The position numbers and the translations under genes are program-made. Shown here in pieces: positions 53,483 to 64,000 of a stretch of 64,000 nucleotides of DNA; the stretch's first letter is position 1, and each line of letters opens with the position of its first letter. The notes under the pieces are model-generated. The model made no database searches. It saw only the letters and a program-made list of their open reading frames with translations, and had not been told where the DNA came from. Source of the DNA: Atherinomorus stipes (lineage: Eukaryota; Chordata; Actinopteri; Atheriniformes; Atherinidae); assembly GCA_023101725.1 (NCBI GenBank), contig JALJCO010008621.1:1161001-1225000 (forward strand), in the 5' to 3' direction.

Positions 53483-53752
53483 GTTATCACAGGATAACTT
53501 GAAATATTAAAGTTGAAGGAATAATAATAATACATACAAAATCCTTCGTGCTTGGTTTTGCTTTTTCCATTTGCCTGTTTTGCGTTTCAGCAACTTTGTG
53601 TCAGCATTTAGGTTCTCGGCTGACTCCTTCATGGTTGCAATGACCTGTTCGAAATCAGATATATCTACCGTCCTTTTAATGGGCGGCAGGACGGGAAACT
53701 TTGGCATGTCCTTCACCGGCGGAGCTTTAGATAGGCCCGGTGAGGTAGCCAT
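28473..53752 (-). CDS. dnah12: DNAH12, axonemal inner-arm dynein heavy chain; start and stop both present
   Basis: Motor subunit of ciliary/flagellar inner-arm dynein, about 4,000 residues in its short class (DNAH3/7/12), spread over many exons across 25 kb. Start [12 protein letters not shown] at 53752; short tail and linker ([19 protein letters not shown], near 51.6 kb; [16 protein letters not shown], 47.5 kb; [18 protein letters not shown], 46.0 kb). AAA1 P-loop [19 protein letters not shown] at 44.8 kb with Walker [17 protein letters not shown] at 44.5 kb; AAA2 GEPFSGKT at 43.3 kb; AAA3 GPTGTGKS at 41.48 kb; AAA4 GVGGSGRQS at 39.6 kb. Stalk coiled coils lie near 38.0 and 37.0 kb, flanking the microtubule-binding domain ([18 protein letters not shown]). 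The C-terminal domain ([20 protein letters not shown]) ends in VAMLCQLDD. Exon bounds were checked only in part; no frameshift or premature stop was found. Wording matches DNAH12 better than DNAH3 or DNAH7, and asb14 is its human neighbour. Confidence 0.94.
30423..30506. repeat. (TA)n(CA)n compound microsatellite
   Basis: About 28 TA units followed by about 13 AC units, abutting the left end of a Tc1/mariner copy inside a dnah12 intron. Confidence 0.96.
30503..31409 (+). mobile_element. Decayed Tc1/mariner-superfamily transposon
   Basis: Inverted ends ACACTTACTGGCCACTTTAT (left) and, read inward from the right, ACACTCACCGGCCACTTTAT, with TA next to the right end. A plus-strand transposase relic starts [20 protein letters not shown] (helix-turn-helix region). 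After an internal deletion, a second piece in another frame carries QQDNAPCH and [12 protein letters not shown], parts of the DDE catalytic core. Frameshifts and stops break it and it is about 0.9 kb, too short for an active copy. It lies antisense inside a dnah12 intron. Confidence 0.9.
31602..32117. mobile_element. Tc1/mariner-like MITE, 516 bp, TA-flanked
   Basis: Left end CAGTCCTCAAAATTATTCAT; right end, reverse complemented, CAGTCGCCCTCAAAATTATA. They match apart from small indels, extend further inward (ACCCTC, AATTAAAG), and are flanked by TA at 31600-31601 and 32118-32119. There is no coding capacity. The core, with ACTGTCCCAGACACAT and AAAATTTTAGCTT, recurs at 48.4 and 58.1 kb. It lies in a dnah12 intron. 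Confidence 0.8.
33253..33364. repeat. Retroposon-tail motif copy B plus (TA)n
   Basis: GAATGAAATGAAAAATACTT, then TATTCATCCCAGAAGGGAAA at 33253-33302, runs directly into about 30 TA units (33303-33364). It is in a dnah12 intron. The join suggests the microsatellite grew from the element's 3' end. Confidence 0.65.
36336..36432. repeat. (AAGAT)n pentanucleotide array with degenerate retroposon tail
   Basis: About 14 AAGAT/ATAAG units (36336-36407) followed by TTTGTATCATAGCAGGGAAA. The end again resembles the GGGAAATT tail motif seen elsewhere in the window. Confidence 0.75.
45201..45255. repeat. Retroposon-tail motif, copy C
   Basis: AAATGAAAAATAATTTATCA followed by ATCCCTGTAGGGAAATTCTA, a diverged copy of the motif at 18470, in a dnah12 intron. 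Confidence 0.55.
45637..45760. repeat. (CTTT)n microsatellite
   Basis: About 30 CTTT units with a few CCTT interruptions towards the right end, in a dnah12 intron. On the minus strand it is a purine GAAA run. Confidence 0.97.
48394..48700. repeat. Second copy of the Tc1-like MITE core, ends lost
   Basis: Aligns by eye with 31731-32010 and 58165-58460: AACAAAACTGTCCCAGACAC, GAACATTAGAGAAAACACCT, AACAAAATTTTAGCTTCGGA. Neither terminal inverted repeat is present, so it is truncated at both ends. It is in a dnah12 intron, in the same orientation as the other two. Confidence 0.8.
51772..52147. mobile_element. hAT-type MITE, 376 bp
   Basis: Flanked by a perfect 8-bp duplication, ATGGGCAT (51764-51771 and 52148-52155). 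The ends share GGGCRATAT: left CAGGACAGGGCAATATGGAC, right (reverse complement) TACGGGTGGGCGATATACCG. The interior is non-coding and carries ACCGGTAT near both ends. It sits in a dnah12 intron, about 55 bp upstream of the acceptor of the exon starting near 51717. Confidence 0.8.
53144..53219. repeat. (GATA)n microsatellite
   Basis: About 19 GATA units in an early dnah12 intron. Confidence 0.96.
53338..53481. repeat. (ACA)n/(ATA)n trinucleotide array
   Basis: AAC/ACA repeats passing into a long AAT/ATA array of about 140 bp, in the first dnah12 intron. Confidence 0.96.
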
Positions 53753-54634
53753 TCTGGAAAACAAACAACCGAAGAAAACCAGAGGCAAACATATACATGC
53801 AACGACTGTTGTAAATTAGCCAACAGCAGCCAACTAAGCTCGATGTAAAAGCAGTGTTACTATAGAAACAGTACATAGAGTAATGGGTGGAGGCGGGGCT
53901 TGTAGTGCACAAATACAACAAACAACAAGCAACTGCTTTTTTTTAGTAATGGGTTAATATATCATTAGCTTTTTTAAAAAAATGTCACATACCCCTGGAG
54001 TGTCTCCATGTACCCCAAGAGGGGTTTAATCTACTTAAGACAGTATAATTTGTGAGTGTGTGTGTTTTTTTTTGTTTCTTTTTAAATATGGACCTGTGTG
54101 AGTCTGAAATAAAGATTGAAAATTGAAAAATTTTAATGCTGTGCCTATTACATTACTGTAGGGGGCAGCAGTTTGTATGGTGTGTAGTTTGTGGTACCGG
54201 AAACAAGCAAGAGTTAAAAGAAGAAGAATAGGCTCACCTTCCGCTGGCTAGCTAGCCACGACTGGGAAGTAGCGACAAAATCTTAAGGTATTGTGAATTA
54301 TGTAACAATTAAATTGATGTGAGGTTGTAGATTAACATAAATTAAGATTATTTGAACCGCGTACGACTCGGTCTTTTCATATGTAACCCGAAATAAATCT
54401 ATTAAAGGTGAAAGTTGTTGCTGTTTTGGTTCGTGTTGATGAAAGTCAGGCTTCTGTGTTATGTTTTTAGCGAAGGCCTGAACTATTACGTAGAATTAGT
54501 GCCGCGTTTCTGTCCTATATTTAGGTGGTATTTAATTAAATGAAACGTTGTAAAAACGCCCATTTTACTAACTTAAACATTTGAATTCACTCTTACAAAC
54601 ATGACACTCTTTACGCCACCAGGACATAATCATA
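53753..54634. promoter_or_regulatory. Divergent (probably two-way) promoter of dnah12 and gid8
   Basis: The two start codons face away from each other, 882 bp apart. A probable non-coding first exon of gid8 lies near 54235-54290, ending at a donor-like AAGGTATTG, followed by an intron and the coding exon. It is richer in CpG than the flanks and has no obvious TATA box. Head-to-head layout is seen directly; shared regulation is inference. Confidence 0.5.
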
Positions 54635-55778
<1,144 letters not shown>

Positions 55779-56107
55779 GGACTCAGAGTGGGAAAAGTGC
55801 AAACACATTACAAAATGGACACATTTCCTTTATGTATTTATAACCCAACAAGCTGGCTCATTTAGAGTACAACCTTTTCTTTTTTTTGTAAGGGTTGCTT
55901 TTTGATACTTTAATAACTCAAAATGTGCAGAAAACTGGATTGATGGTGTTTGAATTTTACTTCTCACACTAAAATAGTACACAAACCATTATTTCACTTG
56001 GTATTATAATTTACATATATATTTATGTAAAGTCGGTATGTTTCACTTACATTAGTTTTTCTGTCTGTTGGCAGGGAAAGTTGTTAGCATAGGGTGGATC
56101 TGAATAC

Positions 56108-56211
56108 AATAAAGCCTAAATTAGGCTGGTGTTTTCTGAGTGTGACCACTTTGAAGAGGCAGGGTTTTATCAGGGAATATTGTTGGCTCAGTGTGCACTG
56201 CTTCAAATAAA
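56108..56211 (+). other. Candidate gid8 poly(A) signals
   Basis: AATAAA occurs at 56108-56113 and again at 56206-56211, giving a 3' UTR of about 330-430 bp. From here to 56900 nothing else is recognised. Confidence 0.5.
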
Positions 56212-56902
56212 CATCTTCCAAACAGAAAATGTACACATCTTAGCTGGGGGGCTTTCAGCTGGTTCTCTTATGTGATGGCAGTATTTTGAAAATAGACAAG
56301 TTGGGTTACTTTAAGCTACAGTTTGTTTAAATTTTAGATTCAGCTTTGAAGTCATGATGCATTGCTTGGAACATTCCCTTAAGATGCTGAGAAAAGTGAG
56401 AATAAATTGAAAACTTGACTGCAGCATTTGATGGGAGAAAGTGAGATTACTGAAGTTCTGGAGATTTTACAACATACTGTGACTAGGCTTGAAGGCAGAT
56501 GTTTAAGATGTGAATGGTTAATTATGCTCACAGACATGGAGACACTATTACAGGTGGATTACTTACATTTGTAGTTATTTTGCAGCATGTTTTTTTTTTT
56601 TTTCTTGCTGGAATATTATTTTGCAGTAAAATTAAATTTTTAAACTGAGCATGTGGGCTGTTGATTACATTCTTTGTACTTGACTAGTTTTTCATTGTTT
56701 TTGCTTTATTGTGTATTCAAATATATTCAAAGCCCAAAATACAGTAAACATGTAAATGGTCCACAGAACTCCATAATATTTATATGAAATTGAATATGAG
56801 CTCTTTCACACAGTTATTGTAAATTCATACTCTACTAAAGTATGTATTCAAGAATTATTTGCCACATATGAATATAAAATCTAGGCTAAGTCAGAGCTTT
56901 TT

Positions 56903-57085
56903 ACCTCCGCCAAGGAAGTTATGTTTTTGGTAGCGTTGTTTTTTTTTTTTTGTCTGTCAGCCAGCAACTTTACAGAAAAAGTTCTGGACGGAATGACCTG
57001 AAATTTTCACCAGCTGTGTGCCTCAGCCCAACCCCATTAAACTTTGATGGTGATCCGGCTCACCTGGATCACCATTACAAGAAGA
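56903..57085. repeat. Teleost dispersed repeat, CCTCCGCCAAGG type
   Basis: Begins CCTCCGCCAAGGAAGTTATG and continues TTGTCTGTCAGCCAGCAACT, AAAAGTTCTGGACGGAATGA, TGATGGTGATCCGG. I recognise it as a repeat common in fish DNA; its class is not assigned. Confidence 0.6.
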
Positions 57086-57510
57086 GATCTCAATGAGTTA
57101 TATAATGTACCATATACTTTATGAACTGTGAACTTTCCAGTTTAAACTTTATAGACAGAAACAAAATTTAACAAAAGACAAGTCGCAATAAAGGTATAGG
57201 TGTGAATCACAACATGAGGGAGACATGAGCTGCTTGGCAGAGGTCTAATCTCTCTCAGTGCTTTTCTAGTAGCAGGCAGAACTGCACTGCTGTGACTACA
57301 GCTGTCTCCAGGAGGACCATTGATCCAATACCAACCGGTCAATTCATGATAAATGATCCGTGTATGGTGGCAATATTTTATTGTCATTGTAATGGGTTTA
57401 AAATGTTTCAGTGGGAACATTTCAATGTGATTTGTTTTTATATATCAAATTAATCAGTGATAGACTTCAAGGTTACACCAGTGTAACCTCCAGGAAGGTA
57501 ATATTTCAAG

Positions 57511-57907
57511 TAGGGCTGGACGATTATGGAAAAAATTATAATCTCGATTATTTTGACTGATATTGAAATCACGATTAATATACACGATTATTCATTGATT
57601 TTATAAAAAATGTTTATTGAACCACATAACTCAACTTGAAATATAATTTTTTCAAAAATTAAACTGAAAATAAATTAGAAACAGGTAAAGGAGTAAAATA
57701 AGAATATTATTCAAAGTAATAATAGCAATAAAAATGAATACCAAGTCTACAATCATTCCTGTTCTATCCTCCTGCAGTTTGCTTCCTATAACTCTACCAG
57801 TCTGTTCACTTCAGGATTAATTGTTTTTCTTCGATTACAGTGTTTTTATGATTGTGAAAAGGCTAAATTGAGATCACGATTAAAATTCGATTAATTGTCC
57901 AGCCCTA
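57511..57907. mobile_element. hAT-type MITE, 397 bp
   Basis: Ends TAGGGCTGGACGATTA and, reverse complemented from the right, TAGGGCTGGACAATTA, one mismatch in 16. Flanked by a perfect 8-bp duplication ATTTCAAG (57503-57510 and 57908-57915). The interior is AT-rich with repeated CGATTA/ACGATT and no coding capacity. It lies between gid8 and slc17a9. Confidence 0.92.
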
Positions 57908-58052
57908 ATTTCAAGGATAGGTATCACATGTAATGCATAGAAATTGCTACAGAAACTTTATTTCTTTATTGTAACGTTTAATTTGTTCAATTTTAGATTT
58001 TTTCCTTGCCTGTGAACATCAGTGTTGTGACATTTATATAAGGTGGTATGTA

Positions 58053-58506
58053 CAGTAGTCCTCAAAATTATTCATACCCTCCAACTAAAAAAAGGCTAAA
58101 TTCACAACAGTAATTCAAATAACAATAATCTGAAAAAAATAAACAAAAATGTACAAAATGATAATAGAATATTGCTTTTGAATTGTGGTTTGAAAAAATA
58201 ATTTTTAAAAAAGCAAACAAACAAAACTGTCCCAGACACATTAGCGCACCTTTCCCATGAATCATTGGACCAAAATACCTGTCAACAGGTGTAGAAGTCA
58301 TTTTGAACATTAGAAAAAAAAAAGATAACAGTGGTTGCATCAAAGTGTTGCACAACAAAATTTTAGCTTCGGAGCCCCATCGTGCTTGTTTACATGTTTT
58401 ATTTTTGTGTGTTTATTTTTCATATTTCTTTCGAACCACGATTCAAAATCAATATGATTTTCATAACATTTTTATTTATTATTACTTTTGAGAAACCCTT
58501 TCATTG
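58053..58506. repeat. Third copy of the Tc1-like MITE, right end lost
   Basis: The left end, CAGTAGTCCTCAAAATTATT after TA, matches the 31602 element. The core (ACTGTCCCAGACACATTAGC, AAATTTTAGCTTCGGAGCCC) is retained, but no inverted end is found on the right. Confidence 0.78.
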
Positions 58507-59027
58507 GCACTGCGCATATGTGTGCCCCACAGTCTGGCAGCAGCCCCCCCCCCCCCATCCGCGCACTGTTTTCTTTATTGCACCGTCACGGCTGGGAAGC
58601 AAGAACACATCTATTTAACGTTCCGGATGATAATGAAACGTAAGAAACGGCTGACTGCAGCTGAAACTGAGACCAAACCACTTCCTGATTAACCCTAGCG
58701 ACCAGAAGAAGAACTGCGTGTATTTCTGGCTGGAGGAGGAGGAGGCTGAGGAGAAAAACTGACACGTGGATTATTCCTTTCGGGGCATCAGGGGAAAAAA
58801 AACAGACTCCCTCCTTTAGCTTACTTCTGCGGCCATTGCCTGTGTGCCCGTGAGTTGAGCCTCAGTGGTAATGGAAGTGAACGCAAAAAGCTCGTGACGT
58901 GACCGCGGGAATTCTTTTTATTCGTCCACCTCTTAACGACAAGGCTACTTTTCTCAGTGACAGACCGGAAAGACTGAAAGTAAATACCCGGCGCGGTTAA
59001 GAAGAGGCTGCCGTCACCTCGCGTTGA

Positions 59028-62000
59028 ATGGCAGTTATTCAAAAATATGGCAAGAGCTATGGTCCAGATTTGGTCTGTCACAAGGACAACCATCCGCCTG
59101 ACAAGATCGGAATCCCTGGATGTCACAAGAAGTGGCCTGAACACAACTGGTCGAGGTAAAATATTTAAACCCCAGCAGAGACTCAACTGTGATGACTGTT
59201 TGACGTCACAGCTTAGCTGTTAGGTTTCCCAAGAGGCTCTTAAATTGACTTAAATCACTTTTAATCAGAAACTGTACTGATGCATTACATCAACTTTTGA
59301 TCCTGTAGCCTTCAAGGTCGTGCATCACTGGCATTCATTCTCATTTTTAAGTACTTCTGTATTTGGTAGTGACACGTTTCATACAGGGTTTTTTTTATGG
59401 TGTACTAACTTAAAAAAAAAAGAAGTCCCACTACCTTTATAAAAGCACAATTGGCATAAAATACTCTTAAGTTATTATGATGTTCTCTTTCCTTTTGGGC
59501 TTTATGCTTTCAACCATTCCATCCCCTGTTGTTTACTAAAGGGGGCTTCATCATAAGATAAGACATTCGTTTTCAACTGGTTGAAAGTCCAAAGTTTTTT
59601 TTTTCATTCCTCTGCAGGCCTGTGGCGAGGGTATGGACAGTGGTGCTGCTGCTTGGGACCTGCCTCCTCTACTGCGCCCGTGTTGCAATGCCCATCTGTG
59701 CAGTTAGCATGGCAGAGAAGTTCAGTTGGAGCAAGAGGGAGTCCGGCATGGTGCTGGGCAGCTTCTTCTGGGGGTACTGCTTCACCCAGGTGTTTGGAGG
59801 CTATGTCAGCGACCGGTGAGAAACACTACTTATGCTGTGAAGCAGCAGTGGTTTTACAGTTGAGCCTTGTGTCTACACAGATCTGCGCTGAGATCTGTCC
59901 TCATGGTGGCATTAGACTTCAGTTGACATCTGTTTTAGCTTCCTGCTAAGATCACTAACATGGATGCAACACTGGGTCTGACCACCCACTCTATGGCAGT
60001 GACGCAAATGAGTTCAGTAATGTTTGCCGAGTCTGGAGAGCTGGATGTTTTCTTTGCATTATCATGATAACTGTAGGCAAACAGTGTCATTAAGAGATAA
60101 GCTGCCAGTGTGTTTGAAGAGTTTAATTCAGCCCTGAAGTTAAGCCAAAAACTAGCACTCCAAAATCTCCAGAGAGCATTTTCACTGTAAAATTATTTTT
60201 ATCTGGATTTATTCAGTACTTTTTAAATTTATTTTACAAGGACATTTAACACAGAAGAAACCTGGCCTAATTACTCTTATCAGTTCCCAGCATATAAAAA
60301 TACAGCAAAAAAAAGCATATATGGTAGGTAAACATTGTGACTTTCAGTAAAGGAAAAAAAAAGAAGAAGAATTTGTCATAAGTTAAGCAACCACGTTCCT
60401 TTGTCATTAAATTCACCACTTAAAAATGCTGTGTTACAAGTTATCCTAGAGTTTAAAGCTGAGGAAAGTTTCACTTGGAGTGATGTTATGTTATCTGTGT
60501 TCCCGTCTGTTTGTTTATTGTGAGCACAGAGTGGGAGGTGAGAAGGTCCTCCTGCTGTCTGCAGCTGCCTGGGGGTCAATGACAGCCTTCACCCCCATCC
60601 TGGCCCACCTCTGCTCCCAGCCCATCCTCTCCATGACACTGGCCCGCTTCCTTATGGGACTGCTACAAGGTGAGCTGTGCTTAGATGAGTCATCACTTGA
60701 GATTAAATCAGTAAAGTGAAAGATCCAGATCACATTAAGCGTGCCTCTTTTTTTTTTTTTTTTTTTCGATTAGTAGCACATCATTGTTTTGCAAAGTAGT
60801 TACAAGAAATCATTCAGATAAACTGTGATGTCCTGCACTTATCTCTGGCTTGAGTATCTGAGTATGAGATACAGGCATGAAATCATGCATCTGCAAGTTA
60901 AAGTGCATGTAGATATGATTTTGTGTGTGTGTGTGTGTTTCTTCTTGATTTTAGGGGTTCACTACCCTTCCTTGGCAAGTCTGTGTTCACAAAAGGTGGT
61001 GGAGAGTGAAAGGGGCTTCCTCATGAGCACCGTTGGTAGTGGCTCCTATCTGGGGTGAGTTAAATGCTCAGCAGTAAAGGGAGACTGGTGAGAAAATGAA
61101 AGAAAATTACCTTTCTGTAGAACATAAAAGAGATTTTGACATGGCCACTATGCCTATTATGAGCCCAGATTTTCATTTCAGTCCCTACTGATGTTTGGAA
61201 ATAACAATTCAGTCCATCTATATCCAAATATGATGTTGTAATAGGATTTAATGCATGATGCAATGTTTAAACATCTTGTTTGGTCATTTTTCAGCACATT
61301 GGTGATTGGAGGAGCAGGCTCCCTCATGTTGGATCTATATGGCTGGGAGAGTGTTTTTTATGTCTCTGGTCTCCTGTCAGTTTTGTGGGCCTACTGCATG
61401 TGGAAATACTTACTAAAAGGAGAAGGCAAGAGAAGCTTTAGCCATATCAACAGTTGCTGTCACATTACTTTAAGCTCCCATCTTGAGCTTGCTTATTTGA
61501 ATAATTGTGGTAATTTGTGTTTGCAGGGCCGATAATCACATTGGAGTCTCTGGGCAGTGGCGGGACCCAAACCAAAATTACCAAAAGACATTGGTCACGG
61601 CTACTCAAACAACCTGCAGTCTGGTGAGATGATTACAAAGCCCCTGTGTGTGAATAAATGCACCACTTTCAGCTCAGGTCTCCACTTCTACATTTCTTCT
61701 ACATCCAGTCTAGCTGCTCCCTATGGCACAGATATTTATACTCTGCAATGTAACTGATACAATCCACTTTCAGTGACATGAAGTGCCTCTGTGGGCTTTT
61801 TGGATGCATCTTATCCCCCTTTAGAGTAACAGATCAGATGCTAACTTGATTGTTGGGGGTTTGTTATATTATTACACTGTTAGATGATTTAACAGCCTAC
61901 TTGCCTAAGTAAATACATGAAGTAGAAAGGAAAACAATAGAATTCAAACAAGCTCCAGGCACACAAGCTTCTGTCAAATCAGTATGGCAGTGTTTTAAAC

Positions 62001-62299
62001 AAATGAGACATTGTTCACAAAACTGAGCAGCCTTTGATAAAAGGAGCAGCACTGCACTTATGTGTAACTGTGTCTTGTTTTACTCCCTGACTAGTGCCGT
62101 GATAGTGACGCACCTTTGCACAGCGAGCACTTTTTTCACTCTTTTGTCATGGCTGCCGACATTCTTTAAAGACACCTTCCCTGATGCCAAGGTATCTAAA
62201 CATCCTCTCTCAGAATATATATTTGTGAAACGAAATGAAATGAAAAATATTTTATTTATCCCAGAAGTGTGTATGTATGTGTATGTGTATGTATATACG

Positions 62300-62348
<49 letters not shown>

Positions 62349-62977
62349 ATATACTGTATATATACGTATATATACACAGTATACAGTATGTGTGTATATC
62401 TTCATGGCCCTTACCATAGCTTTCATAGCTTTCAACACCTAATTATTGAAAGACAGAAATTCAGTTGTATACATGTAAAAGCTAGAAAATATGATATTCC
62501 TCCAGGGCTGGGTGTTTAATGTCATTCCCTGGTTGGTGGCCATACCCTCTTCACTCTTCAGCGGCTGCCTGTCTGACCACCTCATTGGTCAAGGTAAGAG
62601 GCCTCAGTTCATCATTTTAAGAGAGTCATTTTAAAATTTTGAGAAAAAAGCTGCATATTCTGTCTTTATCTCCTCAGGTTTTGATACAGCCTCAGTGAGG
62701 AAGTTAATGCAGGTATGATATTTATATTGAATCTATTTGTTATAAGTTTAGTCCAATTGTGAACTTTCTTCCCATTGCACAGTGCATGAATGTCCTCTTT
62801 ACACTTGTACATATTTAACTTATCATTTTAAGTGTTTCATGAGCATTCATCTCTGTGTCAGTTTTTCTCCATGGGTGTGTCGAGTGTGTTCACCCTTCTT
62901 CTGTGTGGCAACACCACCTTTGCCTGGGCTGTAGCATTTGTGTCGGCCACCATGGGCCTCACCACCTTCAGTCACAG
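59028..62977 (+). CDS. slc17a9: SLC17A9 vesicular nucleotide transporter (VNUT), 3' partial
   Basis: Carries ATP and other nucleotides into secretory and synaptic vesicles; major facilitator fold, SLC17 family. Exons: 59028-59155, 59618-59815, 60530-60669, 60955-61054, 61295-61425, 61527-61623, 62095-62191, 62506-62593, 62678-62712, 62862-62977, all in phase, about 376 residues (human total about 436). Membrane segments and signatures: LLLGTCLLYCARVAMPICAV, ESGMVLGSFFWGYCFTQVFG, GGEKVLLLSAAAWGSM, LIGGAGSLMLDLYGWESVFY-like fifth exon, FTLLSWLPTFFKDTFPDAKG, VIPWLVAIPSSLFSGCLSDH, MGLTTFSHS. The ATG at 59028 is fixed by an in-frame TGA directly before it (59025-59027). The exon 5 donor is GC, not GT. 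The next expected exon, with a GISVNIQDLAP-type sequence, is not found before 64000, so the gene leaves the window. It follows gid8, as in human. Confidence 0.95.
61426..61427 (+). other. Non-canonical GC splice donor of slc17a9 exon 5
   Basis: The exon ends GGAGAAG and the intron starts GCAAGA; the acceptor is TTTGCAG at 61526. Phase demands this cut (KGE joined to GPIITLE), and no GT is available that keeps the frame. AAG|GCAAG fits the known GC-AG class, which has strong flanking pairing to U1. Confidence 0.75.
62228..62400. repeat. Retroposon-tail motif copy D plus (GT)n/(TA)n
   Basis: GAAACGAAATGAAAAATATT then TTATTTATCCCAGAAG at 62228-62268, running into GTAT, TATA and GTGT repeats up to 62400, in an slc17a9 intron. 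Same join of tail and microsatellite as at 33253. Confidence 0.65.
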
Positions 62978-64000
62978 GTACTGGCATCCACTCATGTCTG
63001 CATTGCATCTAAGGGCCTGTTTTATTATCCTTTAAGATTTAAATGTGATGTTCCCTTGGGGCCTGTTCCTCAGTTTTGTTTTTTAAGTTCCATCTTGGGT
63101 ATACCATTTCAAATGTTGTCTTTTTTTTTCATTGGCAGCAACACAATGCATCTACTTGGACTTTTAAAGTGTTCGCTCTACCTCTTCCATTGAACAAACT
63201 TGTTTAATGCAAAAAGTTCCAAATTATGCCACTGGGACTGAGCCTAACCAGGGTGGGCTTGGCAGGTGTCAGCTTTCATTGGGCATGCAGTTTGTTAAAT
63301 AGTAATCGGACCCACTCTGTGCCTTTTAAGTCATTGAATTTCTCAGTTGTAAACCTCTTAGCGACAACAAAGTCACAGAGTTTTACTTGTTAATGAAAGG
63401 TTTAAACCTGCTGAGACAATTAATTAAACTCTACTTTCATTCTAATAATACTAAATAATGCCCACTTTTGTTCTGGCATACATAGTAAATCATTTGTTGT
63501 GGACTATTTTCATGGTATTAGTGCTAGTAGTGTGTTGCATTTATGACAACATGTATAACAGGGAGTCATGGTTATGCTTTCAAGTACTTGTCATTATTTT
63601 ATGATTTAGTTGCTGGTTTGAAGTTTTTCACTGGATTTGTCCATTTCTTCATATCACCCAAAAATAAATAAGAAATCTATTAGAGGAAAGGATGAAGAAA
63701 CTCTTGTGGAAGAAGCAGTGTTGAATTAGAATAGAAAAGCAGAAGAATGTGGCTGAAAGTTTTCAGGACTTTATCTCAGGGGGTATCATCAGATATCTAT
63801 ATATTGTATAACCATGCCATTTTCTTACTTTTTTGTCTTTTCAATTTTTTTTTTTTTTTCTTCAAATGGATATTCAGGAACTAATCCTCACAGTTCAATT
63901 TAACAATGAAATATTTCAAAACTTCAACCCTTTGCTAGTTAACTTTTCCCTCTCTATTCAAAGCCCACCTGACTTGAAGCTTTATGTGTCTGCTTCATCC
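62978..64000 (+). other. slc17a9 intronic sequence to the right edge
   Basis: No exon continuing the transporter, no mobile-element ends and no RNA gene could be recognised here. It is AT-rich with T runs. It is taken as intron because the coding sequence is incomplete at 62977. Confidence 0.5.

Noticed and set aside
53053..53535. A 160-codon minus-strand frame of poly-Ile/Leu and Leu-Ser-Ile-Tyr
   Set aside because: It reads through two microsatellites; only a short part ([17 protein letters not shown]) is a real dnah12 exon.
57471..57488. Near-palindrome GGTTACACCAGTGTAACC
   Set aside because: 8-bp arms around 2 bp can occur by chance, it matches no known site exactly, and it has no neighbouring support.
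63139..63190. A splice-acceptor-like CATTGGCAG followed by an open frame that could extend slc17a9
   Set aside because: Phase would give SNTMHLLGLLK, which does not resemble the expected SGISVNIQDLAP-type continuation, and no good donor follows. Treated as intron.

Overview
The window is chromosomal DNA from a ray-finned (teleost) fish. Vertebrate genes are split by GT-AG introns, the non-coding part is AT-rich and crowded with microsatellites, and it carries fish-type Tc1/mariner, hAT and LINE debris. There are no bacterial, viral or organellar genes and no CRISPR. The species cannot be named from the sequence; a percomorph-like fish is a guess.

Layout, left to right. (1) 1-1220, plus strand: 3' part of an AMIGO-family adhesion gene (LRR-Ig-transmembrane, closest to AMIGO3 from memory), cut by the left edge. 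(2) 1.2-7.3 kb: gene-poor spacer with a (GATA)n tract and a possible conserved regulatory block holding a perfect POU-dimer palindrome. (3) 7292-23106, minus: complete tasor (fam208a), the HUSH silencing subunit. I could join 23 coding exons with every splice phase consistent, giving 1,841 residues. (4) 24007-26684, minus: complete asb14, an ankyrin/SOCS-box protein of nine coding exons and 582 residues. (5) 28473-53752, minus: dnah12, a large axonemal inner-arm dynein heavy chain, from start codon to stop. (6) 54635-55778, plus: complete gid8, 228 residues in four coding exons, divergent from dnah12. (7) 59028 to the right edge, plus: slc17a9 (vesicular nucleotide transporter), ten exons visible and the 3' end missing.

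The genes are not an operon or pathway. They are neighbours whose order matters for genome history: tasor, asb14 and dnah12 belong with human 3p14 and AMIGO3 with 3p21, whereas gid8 and slc17a9 are a pair on human 20q13. A linkage junction therefore lies between dnah12 and gid8, in a space under 900 bp that probably serves as a two-way promoter.

The mobile DNA is the richest part of the hunt. Three hAT-type elements have perfect 8-bp target duplications. One TA-flanked Tc1-like MITE has long inverted ends and two further relatives in the window. There is also a decayed Tc1/mariner transposase copy, a LINE fragment, and a recurring retroposon-tail motif next to microsatellites. I found no convincing undescribed multi-gene system.
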